Below, piece after piece: positions 50,861-63,667 of a stretch of DNA of 64,000 bases. A model generated the notes under the pieces. It did no database searches and was not told the DNA's origin. It saw only the letters and a program-made list of their open reading frames with translations. Made by a program: the position numbers and the translations under genes. Every line of letters begins with the position of its first letter. Positions within the stretch are counted from its first letter, which is position 1. Origin of the DNA: Aristolochia californica (lineage: Eukaryota; Streptophyta; Magnoliopsida; Piperales; Aristolochiaceae); assembly GCA_029961685.1 (NCBI GenBank), contig JARWKL010000001.1, forward strand, positions 27,230,295-27,294,294. Reading direction: 5' to 3'.

Positions 50861-52176
50861 TTAAGCATGGTATATCACTTTACAATCATCCATGATCGTT
50901 GGGTCAGCTTTTTGTAGATGGGCAAAATAATGGGTTGTTTGACTCGGGTAAATATCCCACCGCACGTTCTCTTGAGAATTTAATGAGCGTTTGTTATTCG
51001 CTTCAAAAGATTTGGATCCATAGGTGATTTGCATCTTGAACATGTTTAAAACATGCATATCCATTTTTAAAGCATGTGTGTAGGAAATCTCTTTCCTATA
51101 AAATTCCAAGCAGTTGGGGTTGAACTAGAGGAATTTCCCAAACTTGGACAAGAAAACTTTTGTGTTCATTTGTGGTGTGTGAATAAATTTTCTTTACTTA
51201 CATTTGTTATTGTTTTAAATTTTTTCCGTACATGAACTCCAAAATTTTCATTTTGTTGTGATCTATTCGTGCCTTTTTGGTTTACGGGAAAAAGCGAGAG
51301 TGAAAACACAAAGTTTTGTTTTAAGAAGAAAGAGCACATGTAGAAAGGAAATGCACAATGCGCAAATTTAGAGAGAGATAATTACAAAGAGTTTCTGTAA
51401 TTTTTATGGATTGTAAGCTCTTCTTAGTTTTTATATATCAGGTTTGGCAATCGTCGGGAAAAAGGGGGAGGCAGGGATTTTTAACTGAGTCTTGACTCCC
51501 AATCCATAAGTCATTTATTATGGTAATATAGCCCGTTACGCATGATAAATCACTTTACAATAATCCATGATAGTTGGGTCAGTTTTATGTAGATGGGCAA
51601 AATAATGGCTTGTTTGACTCGGGTAAATATCCCACCGCACGTTCACTCGAGAATTTAATGAGCGTTTGTTATTCTCTTCAAAAGCTTTGGATCCATAGGT
51701 GATTTGCATCTTTAACATGTTTAAAACATGCATATCCATTTTTAAAGCATGTGTGTAGGAAATCACTTTCCTATAAAATTCCAAGATGGAGGGGTCAAAC
51801 TACGGAATTTCCCAAACTTGGACAACAAACTTTTTTTATCATTTGTGGTGTGTGAATACATTTTCTTTACTTACATTTGTTATTGTTTTAAATTTTTTCC
51901 GTACTTGAACTCTAAAATTTTCATTCTGTTGTGATCTATTCACCTTTTTGGTTTACGGGATGAAGGGAGAGCGAAAACTCAAAGTTATGTTTTAAGAAAA
52001 AAGAGTACATGTAGAATGGAAATGCACAATGCACAAATGTAGAGATAGATAATTCCAAATAGTTTCTGTAATTTTTAGGGATTGTAAGCTCTTCTTAGTT
52101 TTTATATATCAGGTTTTGCAATTGTCGGGAAAAAGGGGGAAGCAGGGATTTTTAACTGAGTCTTGACTCCCAATCC

Positions 52177-52809
52177 ATAAGCATAATAAATAACTTTACA
52201 ATCATCCATGATCGATGGGACAACTTTTTGTAGATGGGCAAAATAATTGTTTGTTTAACTCATGTAAATATCCCACCGCACGTTCACTAGAGAATTTAAT
52301 GAGCATTTGTTATTCTCTTCAAAATCTCATGCAAATCCATTCTTAGAGCATGTGTGGAGGAAATCTCTTTCTTATAAAATTCCAAGCTGTTAGGGTTGAA
52401 CAAGTGGAATTTCCCAAACTTGGAACACAAAACTTTTGTGTTCATTTGTGGTGTGTGAATAAAATTTCTTTACTTACATTTGTTATTGTTTTAAATCTTT
52501 TCCGTACATGAACTCTAAAATTTTCATTTTGTTGTGATCTATTTGGTTTTTTTCTTTACGGGATGAAGGGAGAGCGAAAACTCAAAGTTTTGATTTATGA
52601 AAAAAGGGTACATCTAAAATGAAAATACATAGTGCACAAATATAGAGCGAGATAATTCCAAAGAGTTTCTGTAATTTTTAGGGATTGTAAGCTCTTCTTA
52701 GTTTTTATATATCACGTTTTGCAATCACCGGGAAAAAGGGGGAGGCAGGGATTTTTAACTGAGTCTTGACTCCGAATCCATAAGTCATTTCCTAGGGTAA
52801 TATAGCCCG
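52177..52809. repeat. Monomer of the 40-bp-deleted subfamily, with a second lesion
   Basis: CAAAATCT joins CATGCAAATCC at about 52327/52328, giving the same breakpoint region as at 28094. The unit shares GGGACAACTTTTTG and CTTGGAACACAAAAC with that copy. Its start is also damaged: about 30 bp including the landmark trinucleotide are gone near 52180. Confidence 0.82.
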
Positions 52810-53084
52810 TTACGCATGGTAAATCACTTTACAATCATCCATGATCGTTGGGTCAGCTTTTTGTAGATGGGCTAAATAATGCGTTGTTTTACTCGAGTAA
52901 ATATCCCACCGCACGTTCTCTTGATTATTTAATGAGCGTTTATTATTCTCTTCAAAAGCTTTGGATCCATAGGTGATTTGCATCTTTAACATGTTTAAAA
53001 CTTGCATATCCATTTTTAAAGCATGTGTGTAGGAAATCTCTTTCCTATAAAATTCAAAGCTGTTGGGGTTGAACTAGTGGAATT

Positions 53085-53100
53085 TCCAAAACTTTTGTGA
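53085..53100. repeat. 14-bp deletion between AAAACTT direct repeats
   Basis: Normal copies of this form read CCAAAACTTGGACAACAAAACTT, in which AAAACTT occurs twice, 14 bp apart. Here only one copy remains (CCAAAACTTTTGTG). This accounts exactly for the 659-bp interval between landmarks 52810 and 53469. Slippage or annealing between the 7-bp repeats is the likely cause. Confidence 0.85.
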
Positions 53101-54141
53101 TCATTTGTGGTGTGTGAATAAATTTTCTTTACTTACATTTGTTATTGTTTTAAATTTTTTCCGTACTTGAACTCAAAAATTTTCATTTTGTTGTGATCTA
53201 TTTGCCTTTTTAGTTTACGGAATGAAGGGAGAGCAAAAAATCAAAGTTTTGTTTTAAGAAAAAAGAGTACAAGTAGAATGGAAATGCACAATGCACAAAC
53301 GTAGAGAGAGATAATTCCAAAGAGTTTCTGTAATCTTTAGGGATTGTAAGCTCTTCTTAGTTTTTATATATCAGGTTTTGCAATCCTGGGGAAAAAGGCG
53401 GAGGAAGGGATTTTTAACTGAGTATGGACTCCCAATCCATAAGTCATTTATTATGGTAATATAGCCCGTTATGCATGATAAATCACTTTACAATCATCCA
53501 TGATCATTGGGTCAACTTTTTGTAGATGGGCAAAATAATGGGTTGTTTGACTCGGGTAAATATCCCACCGCACGTTCGCTTGAGAATTTAATGAGCGTTT
53601 GTTATTCTCTACAAAAGCATTGGATCCATAGGTGATTTGCATCTTTAACATGTTTAAAACATGCATATCCAATTTTAAAGCATGTGTGTAGGAAATCTCT
53701 TTCATATAAAATTCCAAGCTGTTGGGGTTGAACTAGTGGAATTTCCCAAACTTGGACAACAAAACTTTTGTGTTCATTTGTGGTGTGTGAATAAATTTTC
53801 TTGACTTACATTTGTTATTGTTTTAAATTTTTTCCGTACTTGAACTCCAAAATTTTCATTTTGTAGTGATCTATTCGCCTTTTTGGTTTACGGGATGAAG
53901 GGAGAGCGAAAACTCAAAGTTTTGTTTTAAGAAAAAAGAGTACATGTAGAATGGAAATGCACAATGCACAAACGTTGAGAGAGATAATTCCAAAGAGTTT
54001 CTGTAATTTTGAGGGATTGTAAGCTCTTCTTAGTTTTTATATATCAGGTTTTGCAATCGTCGGGAAAAAGGGGGAGGCAGGGATTTTAAAATGAGTCTTG
54101 AGTCCCAATCCATTAGTCATTAATTAGGGTAATATAGCCCA

Positions 54142-54995
54142 TTACGCATGATAAATCACTTTACAATCATCCATGATCGTTGGGTCAGCTTTTTGAAGAT
54201 GGGCAAAATAATGGGTTGTTTGACTCGGGGAAATATCCCATAGCAGATTCACTTGAGAATTTAATGAGCGTTTGTTATTCTCTTCAAAAGCTTTGGATCC
54301 ATAGGTGATTTGCATCTTTAACATGTTTAAATCATGCAAATCCATTTTTTAAGCATGTGTGGAGGAAATCTCTTTCATATAAAATTCCAAGCTGTTGGGG
54401 TTGAACTAGTGGAATTTCCCAAAATTGGACAACAAAACTTTTGTGTTCATTTGTGGTGTGTGACTAAATTTTCTTACTTACATTTGTTATTTTTTTAAAT
54501 TTTTTCCGTACTTGAACTCCAAAATTTTCATTTTGTTGTGATCTATTTGCATTTTTTGGTTTACGGGATGAAGGGAGAGCGAAAACACAAAGTTTTTTTG
54601 GAGAAAAAAGAGTACATGTAGAATGGACAAAATAATGGGTTGTTTGACTCGGGTGTGTGAATAAATTTTTATTTACCTACATTTGTTATTGTTTAAATTT
54701 TTTCCTTACTCTAACTCCAAAATTATTCGCGCCTTTTTGGTTTACGGGAGAAAGGGAGAGTGAAAACTCAAAGTTTAGTTTTAAGAAAAAAGAGTACATG
54801 TAGAATGGAAATGCACAATGCACAAATGTAGAGAGAGATAATTCCAAAGAGTTTCTGTAATTTTTAGGGATTGTAAGCTCTTCTTAGTATTTATATATCA
54901 GGTTTTGCAATCGTCGGGAAAAAGGGGGAGGCAGGGATTTTTAAATGAGTCTTGACCCCCAATCCATAAGTCATTTATTAGGGTAATATAGCCCG
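54142..54995. repeat. Oversized chimeric unit (854 bp) with a three-part junction
   Basis: The unit starts D-like and runs normally to GTACATGTAGAATGG at about 54627. It then jumps to ACAAAATAATGGGTTGTTTG-GACTCGGG-type sequence, which normally lies far upstream in the unit. After only about 28 bp it jumps again at about 54654 to GTGTGTGAATAAATTTTT, from where it reads E-like to the next landmark. The third part contains CCAAAATTATTCGCGCC, the same private deletion join found at about 46545-46555. The two sites therefore share ancestry. Confidence 0.85.
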
Positions 54996-57686
54996 TTACG
55001 CATGATAAATTACTTTACTATCATCCATGATCGTTGGGTCAGCTTTTTGTAGATGGGCAAAATAATGGGTTGTTTGACTCAGGTAAATATCCCACCTCAC
55101 GTTCACTTGAGAATTTCATGAGCGTTTGTCATTCCCTTCAAAAGCTTTGGATCCATCGGTGATTTGCATCTTTAACATGTTTAAAACATGCATATCCATT
55201 TTTCAAGCATGTGTGTAGGAAATCACTTTCCTATAAAATTCCAAGCTGTTGGGTTGCACTAGTGGAATTTCCCAAACTTGGACAACAAACTTTTGTGTTC
55301 ATTTGTGGGGTGTGAATAAATTTTCTTTACTAACATTTGTTATTGTTTTAAATTTTTTCCGTACTTGAACTCTAAAATTTTCATTTTGTTGTGAACTATT
55401 TGCGTTTTTTGTTTACGGGATGAAGGGAGAGCGAAAACTCAAAGTTTTGATTTATGAAAAAAGTGTACATCTAAAATGAAAATGCACAGTGCACAAATGT
55501 AGAGTGAGATAATTCCAAAGAGTTTCAGTAATTTTTAGGCTTTGTAAGCTCTTCTTAGTATTTATATATCAGGTTTTGCAATCGTCGGGAAAAAGGGGGA
55601 GGCAGGGATTTTTAAATACGTCTTGACTCCCAATCCATAAGTCATTTATTAGGGTAATATAGCCCATTATGCATGATAAATCACTTTTCAATCATCCATG
55701 ATCGTTGGGTCAGCTTTTTGTAGATGGGCTAAATAATGGGTTGTTTGACTCGGGTAAATATCCCACCGCAAGTTCACTTGAGAATTTAATGAGTGTTTGT
55801 TATTCTCCTGAAAAGCTTTGGATCCATTGGTGATTTGCATCTTTAACATGCTTAAAACATGCAAATCCATTTTTTAAGCTTGTGTGGAGGAAATCTCTTT
55901 CCTATAAAATTCCATGCTGTTGGGGTTGAACTAGTGGAATTTCCCAAACTTGGACAACAAAAATTTTGTGTTCATTTGTGGTGTGTGAATAAATTTTCTT
56001 TACTTACATTTGTTATTGTTTTAAATTTTTTCCGTACTTGAACTCCAAAATTTTCATTATATTGTGATCTATTCGCCTTTTTGGTTTGCGGGATGAAGGG
56101 AGAGCGAAAACTCAAAGTTTTTTTTTAAGAAAAAAGTGTACATGTAGAATGGAAATGGACAATGCACAAATGGAAAGAGAGATAATACCAAAGAGTTTCT
56201 ATAATTTTTAGGGATTTTAAGCTCTTCTTAGTTTTTATATATCAGGTTTTGCAATCCTCGGGAAAAAGGGGGAGGCACGGATTTTTAACTGAGTCTTGAC
56301 TCCCAATCCATAAGTCATTTATTAGTGTAATATAGCCCGTTACACATGATCAATCACTTTACAATCGTCCATGATCGTTGGGTCAACTTTTTGTAGGTGG
56401 GCAAAATAATGGGTTGTTTGACTCGGGCAAATATCCCACCTCACATTAACTTGAGAATTTAATGAGCGTTTGTTATTCTCTTATAAAGCTTTGGATCCAT
56501 AGGTGATTTCCATCTTTAACATGTTTAAAACATGCAAATCCATTTTTTAAGCATGTGTGGAGGAAATATCTTTCATATAAAATTCCAAGTTGTTAGGGTT
56601 GAACTAGTGGAATTTCCCAAACTTGGACAACAAAACTTTCGTGTTCATTTGTGGTGTGTGAATAAATTTTCTTTACTTACATTTGTGATCGTTTTAAATT
56701 TTTTTCCGTACATGAACTCTAAAAATTTGATTTTGTTGTGATCAATTTTCCTTTTTGGTTTACGGGATGAAGGCAGAGCGAAAACACAATGTTTTGTTTT
56801 AAGCTAAAAGTGTTCATGTAGAATGGAAATGCCCAATGCACAAATGTAGAGGGAGATAATTCCAAAGAGTTTCTGTAATTTTTAGGGATTTTAAGCTCTT
56901 CTTTGTTTTTATATATCAGGTTTTGCAATCGTCGAGAAAAAGGGGGAGGCAGGGATTTTTAACTGAGTCTTGACTCCCAATCCATAAGTCATTTCTTTGG
57001 GTAATATATTCAGTTATGCATGATAAGTCACTTTAGTATCATCCATGATCGTTGGGTCAGCTTTCTGTAGATGGGTAAAATAATGGGTTGTTTGACTCGG
57101 GTAAGTATCCCACCGCAAGTTCACTTGAGAATTTAAAGAGCGTTTGATATTCTCTTCAAAAGCTTTGGATCCATAGGTGATTTGCATCTTTAACATGTTT
57201 AAAACATTCATATCCATTTTTAAAGCATGTGTGCACGAAATCTCTTTCCTATAAAATTCCAAGCGGTTGGGGTTTAACTAGTGGAATTTCCCAAACTTGG
57301 ACAACAAAACTTTTGTGTTCATTTGAGGTGTGTGAATAAATTTTCTTTACTTACATTTGTTATTGTTATAAATTTTTTCCGTACTTGAACTCCAAAATTT
57401 TCATTTTGTTCTGATCTATTGGCCTTTTTGGTTTAGGGGATGAAGGGAGAGCGAAAACTCAAAGTTTTGTTTTAAGAAAAAAGAGTACATGTAGAATGGA
57501 AGTGCACAATGCACAAATGTAGAGCGAGATAATAGCAAAGAGTTTCCGTAATTTTTAGGGATTGTAAGCTCTTCTTAGTTTTTATATATCAAGTTTTGCA
57601 ATCGTCGTGAAAAAGGGGGAGGCAGGGATTTTTAACTGAGTCTTGACTCCCAATCCATAAGTCATTTATTAGGGTAATATAGCCCG

Positions 57687-58361
57687 TTACGCATGATAAA
57701 TCACTTTACAATCATCCATGATCGTTGGGTCAGCTTTTTTTAGATGGGCAAAATAATGGGTTGTTTGACTCGGGTAAATATCCCACCGCACGTTCACTTG
57801 AGAATTTAATGAGCGTTTGTTATTCTCTTCAAAAGCTTTGGATCCATAGGTGATTTGAATCTTTAACATGTTTAAAACATGCATATCCATTTTTAAAGCA
57901 TGTGTCGAGGAAATCTCTTTCCTATAAAATTCCAAGCTGTTGGGGTTGAACTAGTGGATTTTTCCAAACTTGGACAACAAAACTTTTGTTTTCATTGGTG
58001 GGGTGTGAATAAATTTTATTTACTTACATTTGTTATTGTTTTAAATTTTTTCCGCACTTGAACTCCAAAATTTTCATTTTGTTGTGATCTTTTTGCCTTT
58101 TTGGTTTACGGGATGAAGGGAGAGCGAAAACTCAAAGTTTTTTTTTTTAAGAAAAAAGAGTACATGTAGAATGGAAATGCACAATGCACAAATGTAGAAA
58201 GAGATAATTCCAAAGTGTTTCTGTAATTTTTAGGGATTGTAAGCTCTTCTTAGTTTTTATATATCAGGTTTTGCAATCGTCGGGAAAAAAGGGGAGGCAG
58301 GGATATTTAACTGAGTCTTGACTCCCAATCCATCAGTCATTTGTTAGGGTAATATGGCCCG
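57687..58361. repeat. Representative near-consensus monomer
   Basis: A typical 675-bp copy used here to describe the unit. In order it holds: the GCATGATAAATCAC box; a CATCCATGATCGTTGGGTCA segment; TTTGACTCGGG; ACGTTCACTTGAG; adjoining HindIII and BamHI sites (AAGCTTTGGATCC); the dyad CATGTTTAAAACATG at 57867-57881; an AGGAAA-TCTC-TTTCCT hairpin at 57908-57923; a GAACTAGTGGA segment; an AT-rich stretch ending near CTTGAACTCCAAAATTTTC; GATGAAGGGAGAGCGAAAAC; a TGCACAATGCACAA short direct repeat; TTTTTATATATCAGG; a purine tract at 58282-58297; and GAGTC-TT-GACTC at 58313-58324. I found no internal sub-repeat that divides the unit evenly. Other copies differ by scattered substitutions and 1-2 bp indels, without the third-position pattern expected of coding DNA. 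Confidence 0.95.
57867..57881. repeat. Conserved dyad CATGTTTAAAACATG (example copy)
   Basis: Perfect seven-base arms around one base, found in most monomers. In copies where CAAATC follows and GATTTG precedes, the dyad extends to a longer imperfect stem with one internal bulge. The P monomers (AACAATGTTAAAACATG) and C monomers (CATGTTAAAAACATG) carry altered versions. The 40-bp-deleted subfamily has lost the left arm. No function is known. It could be structural or simply inherited. Confidence 0.75.
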
Positions 58362-60376
58362 TTAAGCATGATAAATCACTTTACAATCATCCATGATCGT
58401 ATGGACAGCATTTTGTAGATGGGCAAAATATTGGCTTGTTTGACTCGGGTAAATATCCCACCGCACGTTCACTTGAGAGTTAAATGAGCGTTTGTTATTC
58501 TCTTCAAAAGATTTGGATCCATCGGTGATTTGCATCTTTAACATGTTTAAAACATGCATATCCATTTTTAGAGCACGTGTGGAGGAAATCTCTTACCTAT
58601 AAAATTCCAAGCTGTTGGGGTTGAACTAGTGGAATTTCCCAAACTTGGACAACAAAACTTTTGTGTTCATTTGTGTGTGTGTGAATAAATTTTCTTTACT
58701 TACATTTATATTTGTTTTAAATTTTTTTTGGAACATGCACTCCAAAATTTTGATTTTGTTGTGATCTATTTGCCTTTTTGGTTTGCGGGATAAAGGGAGA
58801 GAGAAAATTCAAAGTTTTGTTTTAAGCAAAAAGACTACATGTAGAATGGAAATGCACAATGCACAAATGTAGAGAGAGATAATTCAAAAGAGTTTCTGTA
58901 ATTTTTAGGGATGATAAGCTCTTCTTAGTTTTTATATATCAGGTTTTGCAATCATCGGGAAAAAGGGGGAGGCAGGGATTTTTAACTGAGTCTGGACACC
59001 CAATCCATAAGTCATTTATTAGGGTAATATAGCCTGTTACACATGATCAATTACTTTACAATCATCCATGATCGTTGGGTCAGCTTTTTGTAGATGGGCA
59101 AAATAATGGGTTGTTTGACTCGGGAAAATATCCCACCACACGTTCACTTGAGAATTGAATGAGCGTTTATTATTCTCTTCAAAAGCTTTGGATCCATAGG
59201 TGATTTGCATCTTTAACATGTTTAAAACATGCACATCCATTTTTAAAGCATGTGTGGAGGAAATCTCTTTCTTATAAAATTCCAAGCTGTTGGGGTTGAA
59301 CAAGTGGAATTTCCCAAACTTGGACAATAAAAATTTTGTGTTCATTTGTGGTGTGTGAATAAATTTTCTTTACTTATATTTGTTATTTTGTTAAATTTTT
59401 TCCGTACTTGAACTTCAAAATTTTCATTTTGTTGTGATCTACTCGCCTTTTTGGTTTACGGGATGAACGGAGAGCGAAAACTGAAAGTTTTGTTTAGTAA
59501 AAAGAGTACATGTAGAATGGAAATGCACAATGCACAAATGTAGAGAGAGATAATTCCAAAGAGTTTCTGTAATTTTTAGGGATTGTAAGCTCTTCTTAGT
59601 TTTTATATATCAGGTTTTGCAATCGTCGGGAAAAAGGGGGAGGCAGGGATTTTTAACTGAGTCATGACTCCCAATCCATAAGTCATTTATTAGGGTATAG
59701 CCCATTACGCATGATAAATCACTTTACAAACATCCATGATCGTTTGGTCAGCTTTTTGTAGATGGGCAAAATAATGGGTTGTTTGACTCGGGTAAATATC
59801 CCACTGCACTTTCACTTGAGAATCTAATGAGCGTTTGTTATTCTCTTCAAAAGCTTTGGATCCACATGTGATTTGCATCTTTAACATCTTTAAAACATGC
59901 ATATCCATTTTTAAAGCATGTGTGGAAGAAATGTCTTTCCTCTAAAATTCCAAACTGTTGGAGTTGAACAAGTGGAATTTCCCAAATTTGGACAACAAAA
60001 CTTTTGTGTTCATTTGTGGTGTGTGAATAAATTTTCTTTACTTACATTTGTTATTGTTTTAAATTTTTTCTGTACTTGAACTCCAAAATTTTCATTTTGT
60101 TGTGATCTATTCGCGTTTTTGGTTTACGGGATGAAGGGAGAGCGAAAACTAAAAGTTTTGTTTAAGAAAAAAAAGTACATGTAGAATGGAAATGCACAAT
60201 GCACAAATGTAGAGAGAGATAATTCCAAAGAGTTTCTGTAATTTTTAGGGATTGTTAGCTCTTCTTAGTTTTTATATATCAGGTTTTGCAATCGTCGGGA
60301 AAGAGGGGGATGTAGGGATTTTTATCTGAGTCCTGACTCCCAATCCATAAGTCATTTATTAGGGTAATATAGCCCG

Positions 60377-61009
60377 TTAAGCATGATAAATCACATTACA
60401 ATCATCCAAGATCGTTGGCTCAGCTTTTTGTAGATGGGAAAAATAATGGCTTGTTTGACTCGGGTAATTATCGCACCGCACGTTCACTAGAGAATTTAAT
60501 GAGCGTTTGTTTTTCTCTACAAAAGCACATGCAAATCCATTTTTTAAGCATGTGTGGAGGAAATCTCTTTCTTATAAAATTCCAAGCTGTTAGGGATGAA
60601 CTAGTGGAATTTCCCAAACTTGGAACACAAAACTTCTGTGTTCATTTGTGGTGTGTGAAGAAATTTTATTTACTTACATTTGTTATTGTTTTAAATTTTT
60701 TCTGTACTTGAACTCCAAAATTTTCATTTTGTTGTGATCTATTCGCCTTTTTGGTTTACGGGATGAAGGGAGAGCGAAAACTAAAAGTTTTGTTTTAAGA
60801 AGAAAGAGTACATGTAGAATGGAAATGCACAATGCACAAATGTAGAGAGAGATAATTCCAAAGAGTTTCTGTAATTTCTAGGGATTGTAATCTCTTCTTA
60901 GTTTTTATATATCAGGTTTTGCTATCGTCGGGAAAATGGGTGAGGCTGGGATTTTTAACTGAGTCTTGACTCCCAATCCATAAGTCATTTATTAGGGTAA
61001 TATAGCCCG
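60377..61009. repeat. Monomer of the 40-bp-deleted subfamily (633 bp)
   Basis: AAAAGC joins ACATGCAAATCC at about 60526, so the BamHI site and the left dyad arm are gone. It shares CTTGGAACACAAAAC with the copies at 27944, 52177 and 63668. Confidence 0.85.
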
Positions 61010-62274
61010 TTAAGCATGATAAATCACTTTACAATCACCCATGATCGTTGGGTCAGCTTTTTGTAGATGGGCAAAATAACGGGTTGTTTGACTCGGGTAA
61101 ATATCCCTCCGCACGTTCACTTGAGAATTTAATGAGCGTTTTTTATTCTCTTCAAAAGCTTTGGATCCATAGGTGATTTGCATCTTTAACATGTTTAAAA
61201 CATGCATATCCATTTTTAAAGCATGGGTGGAGGAAATCTCTTTCCTATAAAATTCCAAGCTGTAGGGGTTGAACTAGTGGAATTTCCCAAACTTGGACAA
61301 CAAATTTTTGTGTTCATTTGTGGTGTGTGAATAAATTTTCTTTTCTTACATTTGTTATTGTTTTAAATTTCTTTCCGTACATGAACTCTAAAATTTTCAT
61401 TTTGTTGTGATCTATTTGCCTTTTTGGTTTACGGGATGAAGGAAGAGCAAAAACTCAAAGTTTTGTTTTAAGCAAAAAGAGTACAGGTAGAATGGAAATC
61501 CACAATGCACAAATGTAGGGAGAGATAATTCCAAAGAGTTTCTGTAATTTTTAGGGATTGTAAGCTCTTCTTAGTTTTTATATATCAGGTTTTGTAATCT
61601 TAGGGAAAAAGGGGGAGGCAGGGATTTTTAACTGAGTCTTGACTCCCAATCCATAAGTCATTTATTAGGGTAATATAGCCCGTTATGCATGATAAATTGC
61701 TTTGCAATCATCCATGATCTTTGGGTTATCTTTTTGTAGATGGGCAAAATAATGGGTTGTTTGACTCGGGTAAATATCCCACCGCACGTTGACTTGAGAA
61801 TTTAATGAGCGTATGTTATTCTCTTCAAAAGCTTTAGATCCTTAGGTGATTTGCATCTTTAACATGTTTAAAACATGGATATCCATTTTTAAAGCATGTG
61901 TGTAGGAAATCACTTTCCTATAAAATTCCAAGCTGTTGGGGTTGAACTAGTGGAATTTCCCAAACGTGGACAACAAACTTTTGTGTTCATTTGTGGTGTG
62001 TGAATAAATTTTATTTTCTTACATTTTTTATTGTTTTAAGTTTTTTCCGTACTTGAACTCCAAATTTTTCATTTTGTTGTGATCTATTCGCCTTTTTGGT
62101 TTACAGGATGAAGGGAGAGCGAAAGCACAAAGTTTTGGTTTAAGAAAAAAGAGTACATGTACAATGGAATTGGACAATGCACAAATGTAGAGAGAGATAA
62201 TTCCAAAGAGTTTTTGTAATTTTTTGCGGTTGTAAGCTCTTCTTAGTTTTTATATATCAGGTTTTGCAATCGTT

Positions 62275-62293
62275 GGGAAAAAGGAAAAAGGGT
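62275..62293. repeat. Expanded purine tract (GGAAAAAAGGAAAAAGGG type)
   Basis: The usual GGGAAAAAGGGGGAGG is replaced by two A-runs separated by GG, an addition of about 7 bp that matches the 679-bp interval here. It is a small slippage change in the same tract that expanded to G28 elsewhere. Confidence 0.8.
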
Positions 62294-62361
62294 GAGACAT
62301 TGATTTTTAACTGAGTCTTGACTCCCAATCCATAAGTCATTTATTAGGGTAATATAGCACT

Positions 62362-62995
62362 TTAAGCAAGATAAAACACTTTACAATCATCCATGATCAT
62401 TGGGACAGGTTTTTGTAGATGGGCAAAATAATGGCTAGTTTGACAAGGGTAAATATCCCACCGCACGTTCACTTGAGAATTTAATGAGCGTTTGTTATTC
62501 TCTTCAAAAGCTCATGCAAATCCATTTTTTAAGCATGTGTGGAGGAAATCTCTTTCTTATAAAATTCCAAGCTGTTATGGTTGAACTAGTGGAGTTTCCC
62601 AAACTTGGACATCAAAACTTTTGTGTTCATTTGTGGTGTGTGAATAAATTTTCTTTACGTACATTTGTTATTGTTTTAAATTTTTTTTCCGTACATGAAC
62701 TCTAAAATTTGGATTTTGTTGTGATCTATTTGCCTTTTGGTTTACGGGATGAAGGGAGAGCGAAAACTCAAAGTTTTGTTTTAAGCAAAAAGAGTACATG
62801 TAGAATGGAAATGCACAATGTACAAATGTAGAGAGAGATAATTCCAAAGAGTTTCTGTAATTTTTAGGGATTGTAAGCTCTTCTTAGTTTTTATATATCA
62901 GGTTTGGCAATCGTCGGGAAAAAGGGGGAGGCAAGGATTTTTAACTGAGTCTTGACTCCCAATCCATAAGTCATTTATTAGGGTAATATAGCCTG
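62362..62995. repeat. Monomer of the 40-bp-deleted subfamily (634 bp)
   Basis: CAAAAGCT joins CATGCAAATCC at 62512/62513. The start has GGGACAGG in place of GGGTCAGC. It has CTTGGACATCAAAAC in place of the CTTGGAACACAAAAC of its relatives. It lies three units after the deleted copy at 60377 and two before the one at 63668. Confidence 0.85.
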
Positions 62996-63667
62996 TTACG
63001 CATGATAAATTACTTTACAATTATCTATGATCGTTGGGTCAGCTTTTTGTATATGGGCAAAATAATGGGTTGTTTGACTCGGGTAAATATCCCACCTCAC
63101 GTTCATGTGAGAATTTAATGAGTGTTTGTTATTCTCTTCAAAAGCTTTGGTTCCAAAGGTGATTTGCATCTTTAACATGTTTAAAACATGCATATCCATT
63201 TTTAAAGCATGTGTGTAGGAAATCACTCTCCTATAAAATTCCAAGCTGTTGGGGTTGAACTAGTGGTATTTCCCAAACTTGGAGAACAAACTTTTGTGTT
63301 CATTTGTGGTGTGTGAATAAATTTTCTTTACTTACATTTATTATTGTTTTAAATTTTTTCCGTACTTGAACTCCAAAATTTTCATTTTGTTGTGATCTAT
63401 TCGCCTTTTTGGTTTGCGGGATGAAGGGAGAGCGAAAACTCAAAGTTTTGTTTTAAGAAAAAAGAGTACATGTAGAATGGAAATGCACAATGCACAAATG
63501 TAGAGAGAGATAATTCCAAAGAGTTTCTGTAATTTCTAGGGATTGTAAGCTCTGTTTAGTTTTTATATATCAGGTTTTGCAATCGTCGGGAAAAAGGGGG
63601 AGGCAGGGATTTTTAACTGAGTCTTGACTCCCAATCCATAAGTCATTTATTAGGGTAATATAGCCCG

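Larger units (their letters stand above)
50861..54141. repeat. Irregular monomers after the HOR, several shortened
   Basis: The landmark 50861 unit is E-like (CGTTCTCTTGAG, TCTTGAACATG, GAACTAGAGG), although it follows F. The 51536 unit is unrelated to the HOR types. The next copy lacks about 30 bp of the landmark box (CCATAA joins GCATAATAAAT at about 52180) and also carries the 40-bp deletion near 52327. The copy at 52810 lost 14 bp near 53089. No gene is seen. Confidence 0.8.
54996..60376. repeat. Eight ordinary monomers without evident higher-order order
   Basis: Landmarks 54996, 55668, 56340, 57014, 57687, 58362, 59037 and 59705, with intervals of 668-675 bp. One class II block occurs at about 55450-55500. 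Several units are close to what looks like the family consensus. I could not see any repeated succession of types here. No gene or insertion is seen. Confidence 0.7.

Noticed and set aside
53302..53420. Possible assembly seam near the altered purine tract (CAATCCTGGGGAAAAAGGCGG)
   Set aside because: Flanks and spacing are normal and the changes are ordinary substitutions, so no seam is indicated.
403..63244. Recurrent minus-strand open frames of about 60-102 codons, one per unit (products ending DDCKVIYHA or similar)
   Set aside because: They recur because the satellite recurs. One-base indels shift the frame in many units (for example the loss of one base in GGGCAAAATAATGG), start and length vary, and I see no bias of changes toward third codon positions. 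No domain is recognisable.
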